Assembly: GCA_017623115.1 (NCBI GenBank)
Contig: JAGAPT010000006.1
Span: 124,001 to 188,000 of the forward strand
DNA from: Alistipes sp.
Lineage (GTDB): Bacteria; Bacteroidota; Bacteroidia; Bacteroidales; Rikenellaceae
Reading direction: 5' to 3'
Length of the DNA: 64,000 nt
Shown: positions 44,203 to 53,742 of the stretch, one piece after another
How the letters are laid out: every line of letters begins with the position of its first letter
How positions within the stretch are numbered: position 1 is the stretch's first letter
Notes under the pieces: generated by a model
Databases searched by the model: none
What the model was told of the DNA's origin: nothing
Seen by the model: only the letters and a program-made list of their open reading frames with translations
Translations under genes and position numbers: made by a program

Positions 44203-45783
44203 ATGAAAAAACTACTGACACTGCTCTGCGCCTCCCTGTGCCTCTCGGCTGCGGCACAGACCACCGAGCGTATCCCTACGATGGAGGAGGTGGGAGCTGA
44301 TGCCCTGCCGGCCGAAATTGCCCCGATTGAGGCTCCGTTCTATATGCCCCAACTTCAAAAACCGACCTTCCGCGATGTGACGGTACGGTTGGAGCCTGTG
44401 GCTGATACACGCATGCGGACACGTGATATTCAACGTGCGATTGACCACCTCTCGCGCGAGGGTGGCGGCCGAGTAGTGCTATCCAAAGGCGTATGGCATA
44501 CGGGGCGCATCATCTTGAAAAGCAACATCGAACTCCATATCGAGGAGGGTGCCGAGGTGCGTTTTAGCGGTGAGGTAAAGGACTTCCTGCCGGCCGTCTT
44601 TACGACCAATGCCGGTGTGGAACTCTATTCGCTGGGAGCCTGCATCTATGCCCATCGGGCCGAGAATATCGCCGTAACGGGAAAGGGTCGCCTGATTGGC
44701 CCGGCGCAAGGCGGTACGATTCGTGAGGGTCGTCCGCAGAACGATGGTGACATCGATCCCGATACACCGGTCGAGGAGCGTCTGTTCGACGGCCAAAAGG
44801 GGCGCACGATTCAGTTGCCGACCTTCTTTGGCCCCATCGCGTGTAAGAATGTCTATCTGGAGGGGGTCTCGTTGGAGAATACTTCGTTCTGGAATGTGGC
44901 TCCGGTCTATTGCGAAAATGTGGTGATTCGTGGCGTGCGTATCTCGTCGTATGGCATTCCGTGTGGCGATGGTGTCGATATTACCTGCTGTCGCTATGTG
45001 CTGGTGGAGTATGTAACGACCGACTGTGGCGACGATAACTTTGCCGTGAAGGGCGGTCGTAACGAGTTTGGCTACCGCGTGGGACGCCCCTCGGAGAATA
45101 TTGTTTTCCGTCGTAATCTGGCACTGCGTGGCATGGGTGGCTTGACCGTTGGCTCGGAGACGGCCGGCTGGTGTCGCAACCTCTATGCCCATGACTGCGT
45201 ATGCGAGGGCACCCGTGTCGGCATCCGCCTCAAGACCCGCCGTCCGCGTGGCGGTGGTGGCGAGAACCTCTACTTCGAGCGCATTCGCCTGAAAACCGAG
45301 GCCGGAGCCATGGCCTGGGAGATGTTGGGTACCTCGAACTTCGTCGGAGGCCTGGCTTCGCGCCTTCCGGCACCTCCGCTGACCCATATGACCCCGGCAT
45401 TCCGCAATGTGCGTATCCGCGAGGTGGCTGTTGAGGGTTGTCGTGAGTTGGTCTATGTGCAGGGAATCCCCGAAAGTCCGGCCCAGAACATCATCATCGA
45501 GAATGTCTCGGCCGACACTCGTCGTGATACCTCGAAGACCGCCTATGGCGTCTATAAACCAAAGCCGTCGCCCTATGTGATTGATGTGGTGGATGCCGAT
45601 GGTATTACGTTGCGCAATTTCGAGGTGGTGAGCGATAAGCAGGAGATGCGTCTGGTGGATGTGCGCAACCTGCTCTTCGAAAACCTTTCGCTTGACCTGT
45701 GTGGCAAGGAACTTCAAACCGAGATTTCGGGCGAGATGACCCGCCACCATCGCTTCGAGAACTGCACCCCGCAGATTCGTTAA
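44203..45783 (+). CDS. GH28 polygalacturonase-like enzyme
   Basis: Exported right-handed beta-helix hydrolase probably cutting galacturonic acid linkages in pectin. The 526-residue protein has a signal peptide (about 1-18). The conserved GH28 positions appear as GDGVDI near residue 253, CGDDNFAVKGG near 276 (catalytic Asp pair), GGLTVGSE near 313 in place of the GHG motif, and VGIRLKT near 340 for the substrate-binding RIK. This variant set suggests an exo-acting or rhamnogalacturonan-type member rather than a classical endo-polygalacturonase. It converges on the SusD gene through a shared terminator. Confidence 0.85.
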   Translation: MKKLLTLLCASLCLSAAAQTTERIPTMEEVGADALPAEIAPIEAPFYMPQLQKPTFRDVTVRLEPVADTRMRTRDIQRAIDHLSREGGGRVVLSKGVWHTGRIILKSNIELHIEEGAEVRFSGEVKDFLPAVFTTNAGVELYSLGACIYAHRAENIAVTGKGRLIGPAQGGTIREGRPQNDGDIDPDTPVEERLFDGQKGRTIQLPTFFGPIACKNVYLEGVSLENTSFWNVAPVYCENVVIRGVRISSYGIPCGDGVDITCCRYVLVEYVTTDCGDDNFAVKGGRNEFGYRVGRPSENIVFRRNLALRGMGGLTVGSETAGWCRNLYAHDCVCEGTRVGIRLKTRRPRGGGGENLYFERIRLKTEAGAMAWEMLGTSNFVGGLASRLPAPPLTHMTPAFRNVRIREVAVEGCRELVYVQGIPESPAQNIIIENVSADTRRDTSKTAYGVYKPKPSPYVIDVVDADGITLRNFEVVSDKQEMRLVDVRNLLFENLSLDLCGKELQTEISGEMTRHHRFENCTPQIR

Positions 45784-45800
45784 GGGCTTACGGCAAACCA

Positions 45801-45837
45801 AAAAAGAACGCTGACCATTGCGGCCAGCGTTCTTTTT
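45801..45837. terminator. Convergent terminator between GH28 and SusD genes
   Basis: Thirteen-base-pair stem AAAAAGAACGCTG/CAGCGTTCTTTTT with A- and T-runs on both strands, so it works in both directions. Confidence 0.85.
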
Positions 45838-45856
45838 GTATGTTGATGCAGGTCGA

Positions 45857-48073
45857 TTACTCGGCCAGCGGGTCGAAGGTACCCGCAGCATCATTCTGTT
45901 TCGGATTTGTCCAACCAATGGTTTGCTCAAGTGTCGTGTTGTTGTTGATACCACGACCGGCCAGACCTAAGAAGTAGTACTGAGGACGGAAGTTAATAGT
46001 AAACGAAACACCGGTTTGATCATGGTAGTCGTCACCCGAGAATTTGCGGCTTGCCAAATTCTGGTCATACCAAGCCTTCAGAGCCTCCCAATCGGTATCG
46101 GTGGCATCATTGAGGTTGATACCGGCCGGACGTGCTACACCGGCAGCAACAATTGGGTCGTCCTCGGTGTTAATACCACCAATCAGCGGGTCTTTGATAC
46201 CATCGGCATCCAAGTCCTCATTCGTTGTAGCATAGAACTCGTAGTTCTCACGACGCTGGCCATTGAACGCATTGAAGCCCAGCCACTCGCAAGTGTTGTT
46301 ATTCCAGCCCGAAGGAGCCCAGGTTACAGGAGCTCCCGACACCTGCGTAGCACCACCATCGTAAAGCATCCAACGACGCATATCGTCGAATCGCTTGCCC
46401 TCATAAGCGAGCTCGATTTGACGCTCGTACAGCACGGCAGCCATTGTCGTATTTTGATCCATCGAACCATCGATACCGCAATCTCCCGTGTAGCCTACAC
46501 GCTGACGCAGAGCACGCAACTGATCGATAGCAACGCTCATTTGGCCGGCACCGGCAGCTGCCTCGGCATAGTTCAAAAGTACCTCGGCATAGCGAATCTC
46601 AATCCAAGGCGTAGCCGACATATCGAAGCCCGCAGCGTATACATAATTTGCAGTCGAGACATCAGCATCGCACGAACGCTTACGAATATAGAAGGCTTTT
46701 GCACTCTCGTTTCCATCAGGACCCATACTACCGGCTGAGCTGCGGAATTTGGCTACATTTTCTTTGTTATCATCATGATACCATACATAGCTCCATACCG
46801 TATAGTCTGCAGCAGCGGGATAAATTGCCGACGAAGGCGTTCCGTTATAAGTCCAACGTACACCCGGGAAAGCGAAGGTACGATAGAAACGCGGGTCGCG
46901 GTTCATCCACGGGCAGTTTTCATCGTATTCAATCTCCGAAGCAGGCAGGTTGTAGTAGGCCGAATAGGTCGACGGACGCTTACCATCCTTCATCGGGAAG
47001 AGGTCTACCATCATCTGCGAAGGTTTCTTGCCTCCATTACCATCGGTATTCTTCGGGCGAATCGACTGTTCCCATTTGCTATTCTTCGAGTGGTCGCTAT
47101 CTGCTTGCTTATCAATGGTATTGTAGAGCGTCAACATGATAGCCTCCGGATTCTTGTAACTGCTACTTACAAACATATCAGCCCAAGCCTTGGCATTTGC
47201 CGTCGAAGCATCTACCAACCCATAACCACACGAGTTAATTACCGGAATCGACTCTTTGATATAGTTGTAAGCGGCCTCCCAACGAGCAGGGTCATTTTTA
47301 CGGTTGAACATCGGGCTGGCCCAGAGGTTCATCACACGACCCTTAAGTGCCATAGCTGTACCGGTCGTCACACGACCCCAATCCGTAGCCGAATCTTTCC
47401 ATCCACCATTTGTCGTGGCCTCCTTCAACATCTCGGCGGCCTTATCCAGGTCATCGAAAATAAGTTGGAAGCACTCCTTGGCCGACGAGCGGGGTGTACC
47501 CGGTCCCTCAACAGGCTCCAATACCTCGGTAATGATAGGCACACCACCATACCACTTCACAAAGTTATAATAACGCCAAGCGCGCCAGAAATAGAGCTGA
47601 CCCAGCAACTCGTTCTTCTCCGACTCCGAAAGGTTACCGTTCGAGATGCCACGAATGGCATCGTTGATATTACGGATAATACCCCATGGCGACGATTGTA
47701 CCTTATTCTCATTTTGGAAAAAGTCAGGGGCGACATTCTCACCACTGGGAGCCAACTCGATTTGGGGGTCTACAAACTTACCCAAACCAACATACTCCTC
47801 GGTCGATTTGCCATGGATATCATCATCCGAGCCTAAGTTGTTGGCGCCTGTTACAGCGTCTACCGACTTGCTACCATCGGGCTGAGCCCAGCTGTAGACG
47901 TCGTCAACACGGCCACGCGCTCCATTATAGTCATCGTAAATGATCTCGCTGACCTTGTTCAGGTCTTTCTTCTCCTGCATAAACTCGTCGCTGCACGAGG
48001 TGAGGCCGAGACCTATCGTGGCAAGAGCCAGAGCAACGATTTTTGTATTCATAATCTGTTTCATCCTTGTCAT
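45857..48073 (-). CDS. SusD/RagB-family glycan-binding lipoprotein (left module)
   Basis: Surface lipoprotein partner of the SusC gene 4 bp upstream. The 738-residue protein has a lipoprotein signal (lipobox LTSC, Cys about 27) and begins SDEFMQEKKDL, a normal SusD opening. Matching segments in the paralogue at 58616 include DELLGQLYFLRAWRY-type (here NELLGQLYFWRAWRYYNFVK), KWYGGVP, GRVTTGTAMALK and YERQIELAYEGKRFDDMRRW. It is longer than a typical SusD (about 500-600). Starts at Met4 or Met8 are also possible. The pectin-related neighbours suggest a galacturonan fragment as ligand. Confidence 0.92.
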   Translation of the reverse strand: MTRMKQIMNTKIVALALATIGLGLTSCSDEFMQEKKDLNKVSEIIYDDYNGARGRVDDVYSWAQPDGSKSVDAVTGANNLGSDDDIHGKSTEEYVGLGKFVDPQIELAPSGENVAPDFFQNENKVQSSPWGIIRNINDAIRGISNGNLSESEKNELLGQLYFWRAWRYYNFVKWYGGVPIITEVLEPVEGPGTPRSSAKECFQLIFDDLDKAAEMLKEATTNGGWKDSATDWGRVTTGTAMALKGRVMNLWASPMFNRKNDPARWEAAYNYIKESIPVINSCGYGLVDASTANAKAWADMFVSSSYKNPEAIMLTLYNTIDKQADSDHSKNSKWEQSIRPKNTDGNGGKKPSQMMVDLFPMKDGKRPSTYSAYYNLPASEIEYDENCPWMNRDPRFYRTFAFPGVRWTYNGTPSSAIYPAAADYTVWSYVWYHDDNKENVAKFRSSAGSMGPDGNESAKAFYIRKRSCDADVSTANYVYAAGFDMSATPWIEIRYAEVLLNYAEAAAGAGQMSVAIDQLRALRQRVGYTGDCGIDGSMDQNTTMAAVLYERQIELAYEGKRFDDMRRWMLYDGGATQVSGAPVTWAPSGWNNNTCEWLGFNAFNGQRRENYEFYATTNEDLDADGIKDPLIGGINTEDDPIVAAGVARPAGINLNDATDTDWEALKAWYDQNLASRKFSGDDYHDQTGVSFTINFRPQYYFLGLAGRGINNNTTLEQTIGWTNPKQNDAAGTFDPLAE

Positions 48074-48077
48074 ACGA

Positions 48078-51000
48078 TTAGAAGGTTACATTGACACCGA
48101 GCGTGATGTTACGCAGTCTCGGATATTTGCCATAGGTACCCGACAGACGGCTCATGAAGTTGTCGGGATAGGGGTTGTAGAAGCTGAAGAGATTCGTACC
48201 CGTTACGTTGAAACGCACCGACGAGATACCAATCGGCTTCAGCCACTCCTTCGGCAGCGTGTAGGCCAACGTCAGACGACGCAACGTTACTTGTGCATCG
48301 CTTACGCGCCAGAACGACGACTCAACCGTGTTGATATCCGAGTAGGCAGGACTCGGCATCGAACCATTGAGGTTTTGAGCCACGAGCAGGTGGCCATCGG
48401 CGTCGTAGATATCTTGGTAAACGAAGACATCGGCCGGATTCCAGAATGAAGGTACGTTAGCATACTTCAACTCAGACGTCTTGCGAGCCTCATTAGGTAC
48501 GAAGGTGTAACCGCCCCACGAAGCCGAGATCTGTGCATTCACCGAAAGGCTCTTCCACTCAGCACCGAGATTTACGGTCAAACCGTAAGGATTGGCGCGA
48601 TTTGAAAGACGAACTTGGTCAAAATCGCGTTCTACCAAGCCATCGGCATCCTCATAACCGATAACATGTTGAACACCTTGAGCGTCAGCCTCAGAGAAGA
48701 TGGCGTGTCCGCGTATATCCTTGTAAATCAGCATGCCGGGAACGACCTCTTCTTTGTTGAGACCCATATACTTGGTAATACCATACTTGTCAAAGTACTC
48801 CTCGATATCCTGGAATGAACGGAACATACCGATGCACTCCATACCCCATGTACCTACATCGGTACGCTGGCCCGGATGGATCAACTGATAGTAGTTGTTC
48901 TCCTTGCTTTGGAAGTCCATGAAGAGCACCTTGTTGTCCGAGTAACCGGTCTGAATGCCAATCTTATATTTGAAGTCCTTACCGATGCGGTCGCTCCAGT
49001 TAGCCGAGAACTCGATACCCCAGTTGTCAATCTCACCCATGTTCACGTTGCTCGAACGGGTACCCACCGTACCGGCAACATCGCGTGCCAAATAAATAGC
49101 CATCTCGCGGTTCCACTCTTTGTAACCCTCGATAGCGAAACCAAGGCGGTTGTTCAGTACGTTCCAATCCAAACCGATGTTCATCTTGTACGACTTATCC
49201 CAATGGATATCGCGGTTCACCGACGCCGTATCGTTATTGATGGTAATACGGTTGCCCGACGGATTGCTTGTACCCTCACCAAACACCGGACCTTGGTTGG
49301 CGTCTTGATTATAAACCTGCATCCACTGCCAAGCAGCCACGTTATCACGACCCGTCAAACCGAACGAGCCACGCAGCTTGAGGAAGTCCACCCACTTCAC
49401 ATTGTCAGCAAACCAACCCTCTTTCGAGATTACCCAACCGGCCGATACCGAGGGGAAGTAACCCCAGTAGTTGTCGGGTGAGAATTTCGTCGACGAGTCG
49501 ATACGCAATACAGCCTCGAGAAGATACTTGTCGGCATAAGCATAGTTGATACGACCCAGGTAAGCCAGCGAACCCGACTCCGAGCGAGTAAAGACCGTGT
49601 TGTTGGTGGTACCCACAGCTGAGTTCGACTGACCTGTCGTGAACGAATAGGGCTCCGAAACATTACCCTCCAGATACTCCGATTCAGCCTCTGCCTTCTC
49701 GATGTTGAACATCGCACCTACGGTGTGCTTGCCGAATGTACGGTTGTAGTTGATTTGGAAGTTGAGCTGGTAGTTGTCCGTGCGGTTCATTGTACGACGC
49801 AACAGACCCGTACCATTACCACCATTTGCGTTGGCCAATTTCAACTCCGTGAAATTCTCCATATCCATCAACGCCTCATAATCCTGACCTGCTACCGGCG
49901 TGTAGAGGTGCTCACCCGAACCCGAGCGAGTGGCCATCTCATAGATGGTGAAATCCGAAGCATATTGGTTGCCCTTGTCGGTCGAAATCGACTTCGAGTA
50001 GCTCATGCGAGCCGACAAACCCTTCAACGGTTTCCACAACTGCTCGAAATCTACCTGCAGGTTACCGGCAATGTTCATGTTCGAGGTCATCGTGTTCGAG
50101 TAGTCACCCTGCTCCTGCATCAATGCAAAGTGGTAGAGCTCGACATCATTTGCTTTCTCGCCCGAAACACCATAAGCGGCAATCGGCAAGCCGTTTACAT
50201 ACTCAGGAATGTACTGCGGGTGGCGCAACAGTTTGTTGTAGTCGCGCTCATCCTCGCTACCGCCACCAATCTTGACATAGGGCTTGTTCTTCTTACCATA
50301 GTCACCCGTCACCGAGAGGCTACCCTTCAACCAATTGGTAATCTTCACGTCGATACCGGCACGGTAGTTCCAACGATTGTAGTCGAGATTGCCAATGTTA
50401 CCATCCTGATCAAAGTATGAGATACCGGCAAAGTAGTTTGCCTTCTCCGTAGCACCCGTCATGTTGAAGCTGTGCTTCTGCATGATCGAAGCCTCCCAAT
50501 ATTTGTCCAGAAGATCGTAGTTCAGCCCCTTCATGGCCTGCAACTCATCACGCTGGAAGAGACTCTTGCGCTCGTCGAAGTTAACATCTACGTTGCGCGG
50601 ATCACCCAACTGCGCGATGTTGTAGAGCTGACCATACTGGTGAGCATTCAGCATCTTGGGATGCGACACAGCATCTGCGATACCGATAGTGCCGCTATAC
50701 GAAATCTGCGGAGCACCCTGCTTACCGCGCTTCGTCGTTACCAATACGACACCGTTTGCTGCACGAGCACCATACACGGCAGCCGAGGCATCTTTCAACA
50801 CCGAAATCGACTCGATGGTCGAGGGGTCGAGGTTGGCAAAAGTCTCTGCACCAAGGTTTGTCGTGCCATAACCTACTTGTACGTCATTCGGGTATACATA
50901 ACCATCGATAACGTAAAGCGGCTCTTGTGCCTTCGAGCCAATATCGCCAAAGACACCTGCATCACGCACATAAATCGTAGCGCGACCACCCGGACGGCTG

Positions 51001-51455
51001 TCGGTCGTCGATACCGACACACCATTCATCATACCGGCCAGAGCCGAGCCAAGGTCACCGCCAACGATGTCGGTCACCTCGTCCATGTCCACCGTGGCCA
51101 CCGAACCGGTCAAGTGCGCCTTCTTCTGCGAGCCGTAACCCACAACGACAACCTCTTCGATGTTTTGGCGGTCCTCCTTCAGGACAATCTTCGAATCTTT
51201 GAAATCCTTTACATTCTCGGTGATGTAGCCGATGTACGAAATCTGCAACTCACCCTCGGCCGGTACAGCAATCTGGAACGAGCCGTCGATACCGCTCGTC
51301 GTACCCTGATTTGTACCCTTCACGATTACGGTAGCACCGATTACCGGCTGTCCCGCCTCGTCTACGACGGTACCTTTGACCGTCTGCTGTGCCATGGCTG
51401 TCAGCGACAGAAGCATCGCTGCCATGCACAGACAAATACTATATATTTTCTTCAT
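48078..51455 (-). CDS. SusC/RagA-family TonB-dependent importer (left module)
   Basis: Outer-membrane importer of 1125 residues: signal peptide (about 1-22), carboxypeptidase-regulatory-like domain (about 25-98, GTVVDEAGQPVIGATVIVKG), the EEVVVVGYGSQKKAHLTGSV segment, a plug domain (about 115-235) and a barrel ending in VNVTF. The first 230 residues are very like those of the importer at 55231, and the similarity continues through the barrel (for example DKSYKMNIGLDWNVLNNRLG), so the two are paralogues from a local duplication. It follows the DUF4957/DUF5123 lipoprotein gene by 27 bp. Confidence 0.93.
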   Translation of the reverse strand: MKKIYSICLCMAAMLLSLTAMAQQTVKGTVVDEAGQPVIGATVIVKGTNQGTTSGIDGSFQIAVPAEGELQISYIGYITENVKDFKDSKIVLKEDRQNIEEVVVVGYGSQKKAHLTGSVATVDMDEVTDIVGGDLGSALAGMMNGVSVSTTDSRPGGRATIYVRDAGVFGDIGSKAQEPLYVIDGYVYPNDVQVGYGTTNLGAETFANLDPSTIESISVLKDASAAVYGARAANGVVLVTTKRGKQGAPQISYSGTIGIADAVSHPKMLNAHQYGQLYNIAQLGDPRNVDVNFDERKSLFQRDELQAMKGLNYDLLDKYWEASIMQKHSFNMTGATEKANYFAGISYFDQDGNIGNLDYNRWNYRAGIDVKITNWLKGSLSVTGDYGKKNKPYVKIGGGSEDERDYNKLLRHPQYIPEYVNGLPIAAYGVSGEKANDVELYHFALMQEQGDYSNTMTSNMNIAGNLQVDFEQLWKPLKGLSARMSYSKSISTDKGNQYASDFTIYEMATRSGSGEHLYTPVAGQDYEALMDMENFTELKLANANGGNGTGLLRRTMNRTDNYQLNFQINYNRTFGKHTVGAMFNIEKAEAESEYLEGNVSEPYSFTTGQSNSAVGTTNNTVFTRSESGSLAYLGRINYAYADKYLLEAVLRIDSSTKFSPDNYWGYFPSVSAGWVISKEGWFADNVKWVDFLKLRGSFGLTGRDNVAAWQWMQVYNQDANQGPVFGEGTSNPSGNRITINNDTASVNRDIHWDKSYKMNIGLDWNVLNNRLGFAIEGYKEWNREMAIYLARDVAGTVGTRSSNVNMGEIDNWGIEFSANWSDRIGKDFKYKIGIQTGYSDNKVLFMDFQSKENNYYQLIHPGQRTDVGTWGMECIGMFRSFQDIEEYFDKYGITKYMGLNKEEVVPGMLIYKDIRGHAIFSEADAQGVQHVIGYEDADGLVERDFDQVRLSNRANPYGLTVNLGAEWKSLSVNAQISASWGGYTFVPNEARKTSELKYANVPSFWNPADVFVYQDIYDADGHLLVAQNLNGSMPSPAYSDINTVESSFWRVSDAQVTLRRLTLAYTLPKEWLKPIGISSVRFNVTGTNLFSFYNPYPDNFMSRLSGTYGKYPRLRNITLGVNVTF

Positions 51456-51482
51456 TGTTGCTTATCTTTATAAGGTAACAAA

Positions 51483-52988
51483 TTAGTTCAACCAACGCGG
51501 GTCGCCAATGGTCGGAGCCAAGGTGCCTGAAGTCGCTTTGAGATTAAGGCCGCCATTGGGAGCATCCAAACGCAAAGCAGGGAATGATGTCTCGGTGAAA
51601 CCAGGATCTTCGTTAAGTGTCCAAGCATTGCCAAGCTTGTCTTTCTTTGATGCATCATTTGCATTATATTTGGCTTTGGGCGAACAGAAGAGCACATTAT
51701 TGGGTGTCGTCGTATACCACTGCGACTGAATGAATTTCTCTAAGCGATAGATATCAAAGAAGAGGGTATTCTCGATGTGGCACCAGAGTTTGTTGTTGTT
51801 CTGTGTGTTAGGCAGGTTGTTAGCCCAATCTTTCTTCGGGAAGATACGAGCAATCGTACAATCTTTAATCGTATACTCCAAGAAGTTTCTCGAATTACCG
51901 AAGACTTTCTTCGGTTGAGCGTTCGATTGGTTGGAGAAACGGATAGCATAGACCTCGTTATCATTTTGAACAGAGTTGTAGATAGTAGAATTTGTCCAGG
52001 TCATCTTCTGAATCAAATAGCCACCTTTGTCAAATTTGATAAAACCATTCGTGCCCTCATTTTTCAACTGAATAATCGAGTTGTCAATACGGAAATCTGC
52101 GAGAGCGTACTTTTTCTGATTGTCATCAAGGAATGCGTTGGGAAGATTTTTTACCCAGCAATCCGCAAAAATAATAGGGTCAACAATCACAAAGCAATCT
52201 TGATTTGCGCCATCAGCTTTATAGCCCAAATTCGCCGTCGAAATTTTGCTGTTCGGGTTCGGCGACATCATTATTAAACCACGATTCGTAGCGCTGGTAC
52301 AATCAAAATTGATGTTGCGCACCTGCAGGCCGGCCTGCGTCAGCAGTGCACCGCTACCCGAAATGGTAATGGTCGGACGATTCTCTGCATCACCAAGCAA
52401 TTGCACTTTGTCAACATTGAAGTCGATGGGAGCATCCAAGGTATATGTACCACCAGCCTCCAACTGATAAATCACACCCAGACTCGGGGCAGTGGGAGCC
52501 TGATAGTGCTCAGTAATGTACGTCGAAATCTCGCACGACGAGGGAAGCGATATACGCGTAGGAGCAACCGTGTAGTTGTACGCCGAAGCGGTTTGAGCCT
52601 CGCTATTATTATATCGCTTATTTCCCAGCGTTTTCACGCTCACTGCATAAGTTTGATATTCAGCTACACCAGGAACCATCACCGTGCAACCGTCTACCAC
52701 TGCATCAAACAACAACTCTTCTGGGGTCTCCGCATTGGCCACTTTTACCTCGTAACCACCGGCGCCATAGACTACCGGCCACGATACTTGCAACTTCATG
52801 CCCTCCTCTGTTTCAAACGGAGTAAAGCTTGAGTTGTCGAGCTCAGGCGACTCCAACTGAGTGTTGGTCACGCCGGCCGAGAAGACCTCATCACAGTCGG
52901 CACCCTGGGCGCAGGAACCTGCCGCCAAGGCTATCGACACGATGACGAGACCACTCAAGAGCCTCATTTTCAATGTCATCTTTTTCAT
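51483..52988 (-). CDS. DUF4957/DUF5123 surface lipoprotein (left module)
   Basis: A 501-residue lipoprotein (lipobox AAGSC, Cys26) with an Fn3-like domain (about 45-140, DNSSFTPF, VSWPVVYGAGGYEVKV), then a right-handed beta-helix region typical of DUF4957 (about 165-370) and a C-terminal DUF5123 part ending in GDPRWLN. Such proteins commonly sit beside pectin SusC/D pairs and are thought to bind the polymer. It is placed first in its operon, which is unusual since most SusE/F-like genes follow SusD. The first 33 coding bases are identical to those of its paralogue at 53710. Confidence 0.82.
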   Translation of the reverse strand: MKKMTLKMRLLSGLVIVSIALAAGSCAQGADCDEVFSAGVTNTQLESPELDNSSFTPFETEEGMKLQVSWPVVYGAGGYEVKVANAETPEELLFDAVVDGCTVMVPGVAEYQTYAVSVKTLGNKRYNNSEAQTASAYNYTVAPTRISLPSSCEISTYITEHYQAPTAPSLGVIYQLEAGGTYTLDAPIDFNVDKVQLLGDAENRPTITISGSGALLTQAGLQVRNINFDCTSATNRGLIMMSPNPNSKISTANLGYKADGANQDCFVIVDPIIFADCWVKNLPNAFLDDNQKKYALADFRIDNSIIQLKNEGTNGFIKFDKGGYLIQKMTWTNSTIYNSVQNDNEVYAIRFSNQSNAQPKKVFGNSRNFLEYTIKDCTIARIFPKKDWANNLPNTQNNNKLWCHIENTLFFDIYRLEKFIQSQWYTTTPNNVLFCSPKAKYNANDASKKDKLGNAWTLNEDPGFTETSFPALRLDAPNGGLNLKATSGTLAPTIGDPRWLN

Positions 52989-53014
52989 AGGCTAATAATT
53001 AATTAAGTTAAGTT
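52956..53014. repeat. Left arm of perfect 59-bp inverted repeat
   Basis: Covers 33 coding bases and the 26-base leader of the left module. It is the exact reverse complement of 53684-53742. Just outside, toward the middle, similarity continues with small length changes in A- or T-runs to about 53032. Confidence 0.92.
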
Positions 53015-53077
53015 AAAAAGGTGTTTTTTTGTTATCTTATCTATCAATTCGTGTTTTTGCCTAAAAAAGTATTCCAC

Positions 53078-53102
53078 TTGTCTTTCTTTGATGAAAAGAC
53101 AA
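53078..53102. repeat. Small hairpin within the left 19-bp repeat
   Basis: TTGTCTTT and AAAGACAA form an 8-bp stem around a 9-nt loop. The right copy of the repeat lacks this stem. Confidence 0.5.
53082..53100. repeat. Left arm of perfect 19-bp inverted repeat
   Basis: CTTTCTTTGATGAAAAGAC; its reverse complement is at 53499-53517. About 43-47 bp toward the centre the arms also share TTGGCTGATAA versus TTGGTTGATAA. Confidence 0.9.
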
Positions 53103-53226
53103 ATGCGGAACACAAATCCTACTTGTATATCAATCGTTATCAGCCAAATTATTAACTAATTAAAAATCAATTAATTGCGCGTAAAATGCTCGTTTTGAGG
53201 GAATTTGCAGACCACAATCCAATATA

Positions 53227-53234
53227 CAAAGATA
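53227..53234 (-). promoter_or_regulatory. -7 box pointing to the left module
   Basis: Minus strand TATCTTTG is an exact TAnnTTTG match, leaving a leader of about 230 nt. The -33 position holds only a T-run. It lies between the two 19-bp repeat arms. Confidence 0.55.
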
Positions 53235-53498
53235 TAAAAATATCCCGCATAGAAAAAAGTTTTTTCAAAAAAATCAGCCCGTTTTGTTCAAATATCAAAA
53301 CTAAATCATCAAAAACAGATACAAATTGGCGGCGTTAGTTAAAAATTTTAGAAACAAAAGGCTGCTCATCGGGGCGTGTTTTCTTGCTCGGTAACCGATT
53401 TGGTAACTCAAAAGGTTACGAAATATCCCCATCCATTCAAATCTGCAACTTGTAATTGGTTGATAATCTGCGTATCGGAAAAATCGACCAATCCACTC

Positions 53499-53517
53499 GT
53501 CTTTTCATCAAAGAAAG
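53499..53517. repeat. Right arm of perfect 19-bp inverted repeat
   Basis: GTCTTTTCATCAAAGAAAG, exact reverse complement of 53082-53100; 398 bp lie between the arms. Confidence 0.9.
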
Positions 53518-53683
53518 GCGGTTGGACATTCGCTGGATTGAAGTGTGTGACAACAATTTAGTAAAATATCGTGGAAGTTATGGAATGCCGACTACCGATT
53601 TTGAACAAAGACCTGCGGAACATTTTTTTGAACAAACCCAAAAACGACAGACAAACACAAGTAAAACAAAAACACCTTTTTTT

Positions 53684-53742
53684 AACTTAACTTAATTAAT
53701 TATTAGCCTATGAAAAAGATGACATTGAAAATGAGGCTCTTG
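53684..53742. repeat. Right arm of perfect 59-bp inverted repeat
   Basis: Covers the 26-base leader and 33 coding bases of the right module; exact reverse complement of 52956-53014. Confidence 0.92.

Larger units (their letters stand above)
52989..53709. other. 721-bp AT-rich divergent intergenic region between the two SusCD modules
   Basis: It contains the leaders of both modules, nested inverted repeats, and one exact -7 box pointing left. No TAnnTTTG box pointing right was found. A plus-strand frame at 53376-53561 ends with VFSSKKGGWTF and a minus-strand frame over 53104-53045 encodes VFSSKKDKWNTF before a stop, so both flanks look like decayed copies of one sequence. A second open frame (53456-53695) has no recognisable domain. 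I do not call a gene here. Confidence 0.6.

Noticed and set aside
44479..45954. A 491-codon open frame antisense to the GH28 gene
   Set aside because: It runs through the shared terminator into the SusD end and has no recognisable domain.
53376..53695. Small genes in the divergent intergenic gap
   Set aside because: Two overlapping short frames lack any domain, and the sequence looks like a decayed repeat and leader region.
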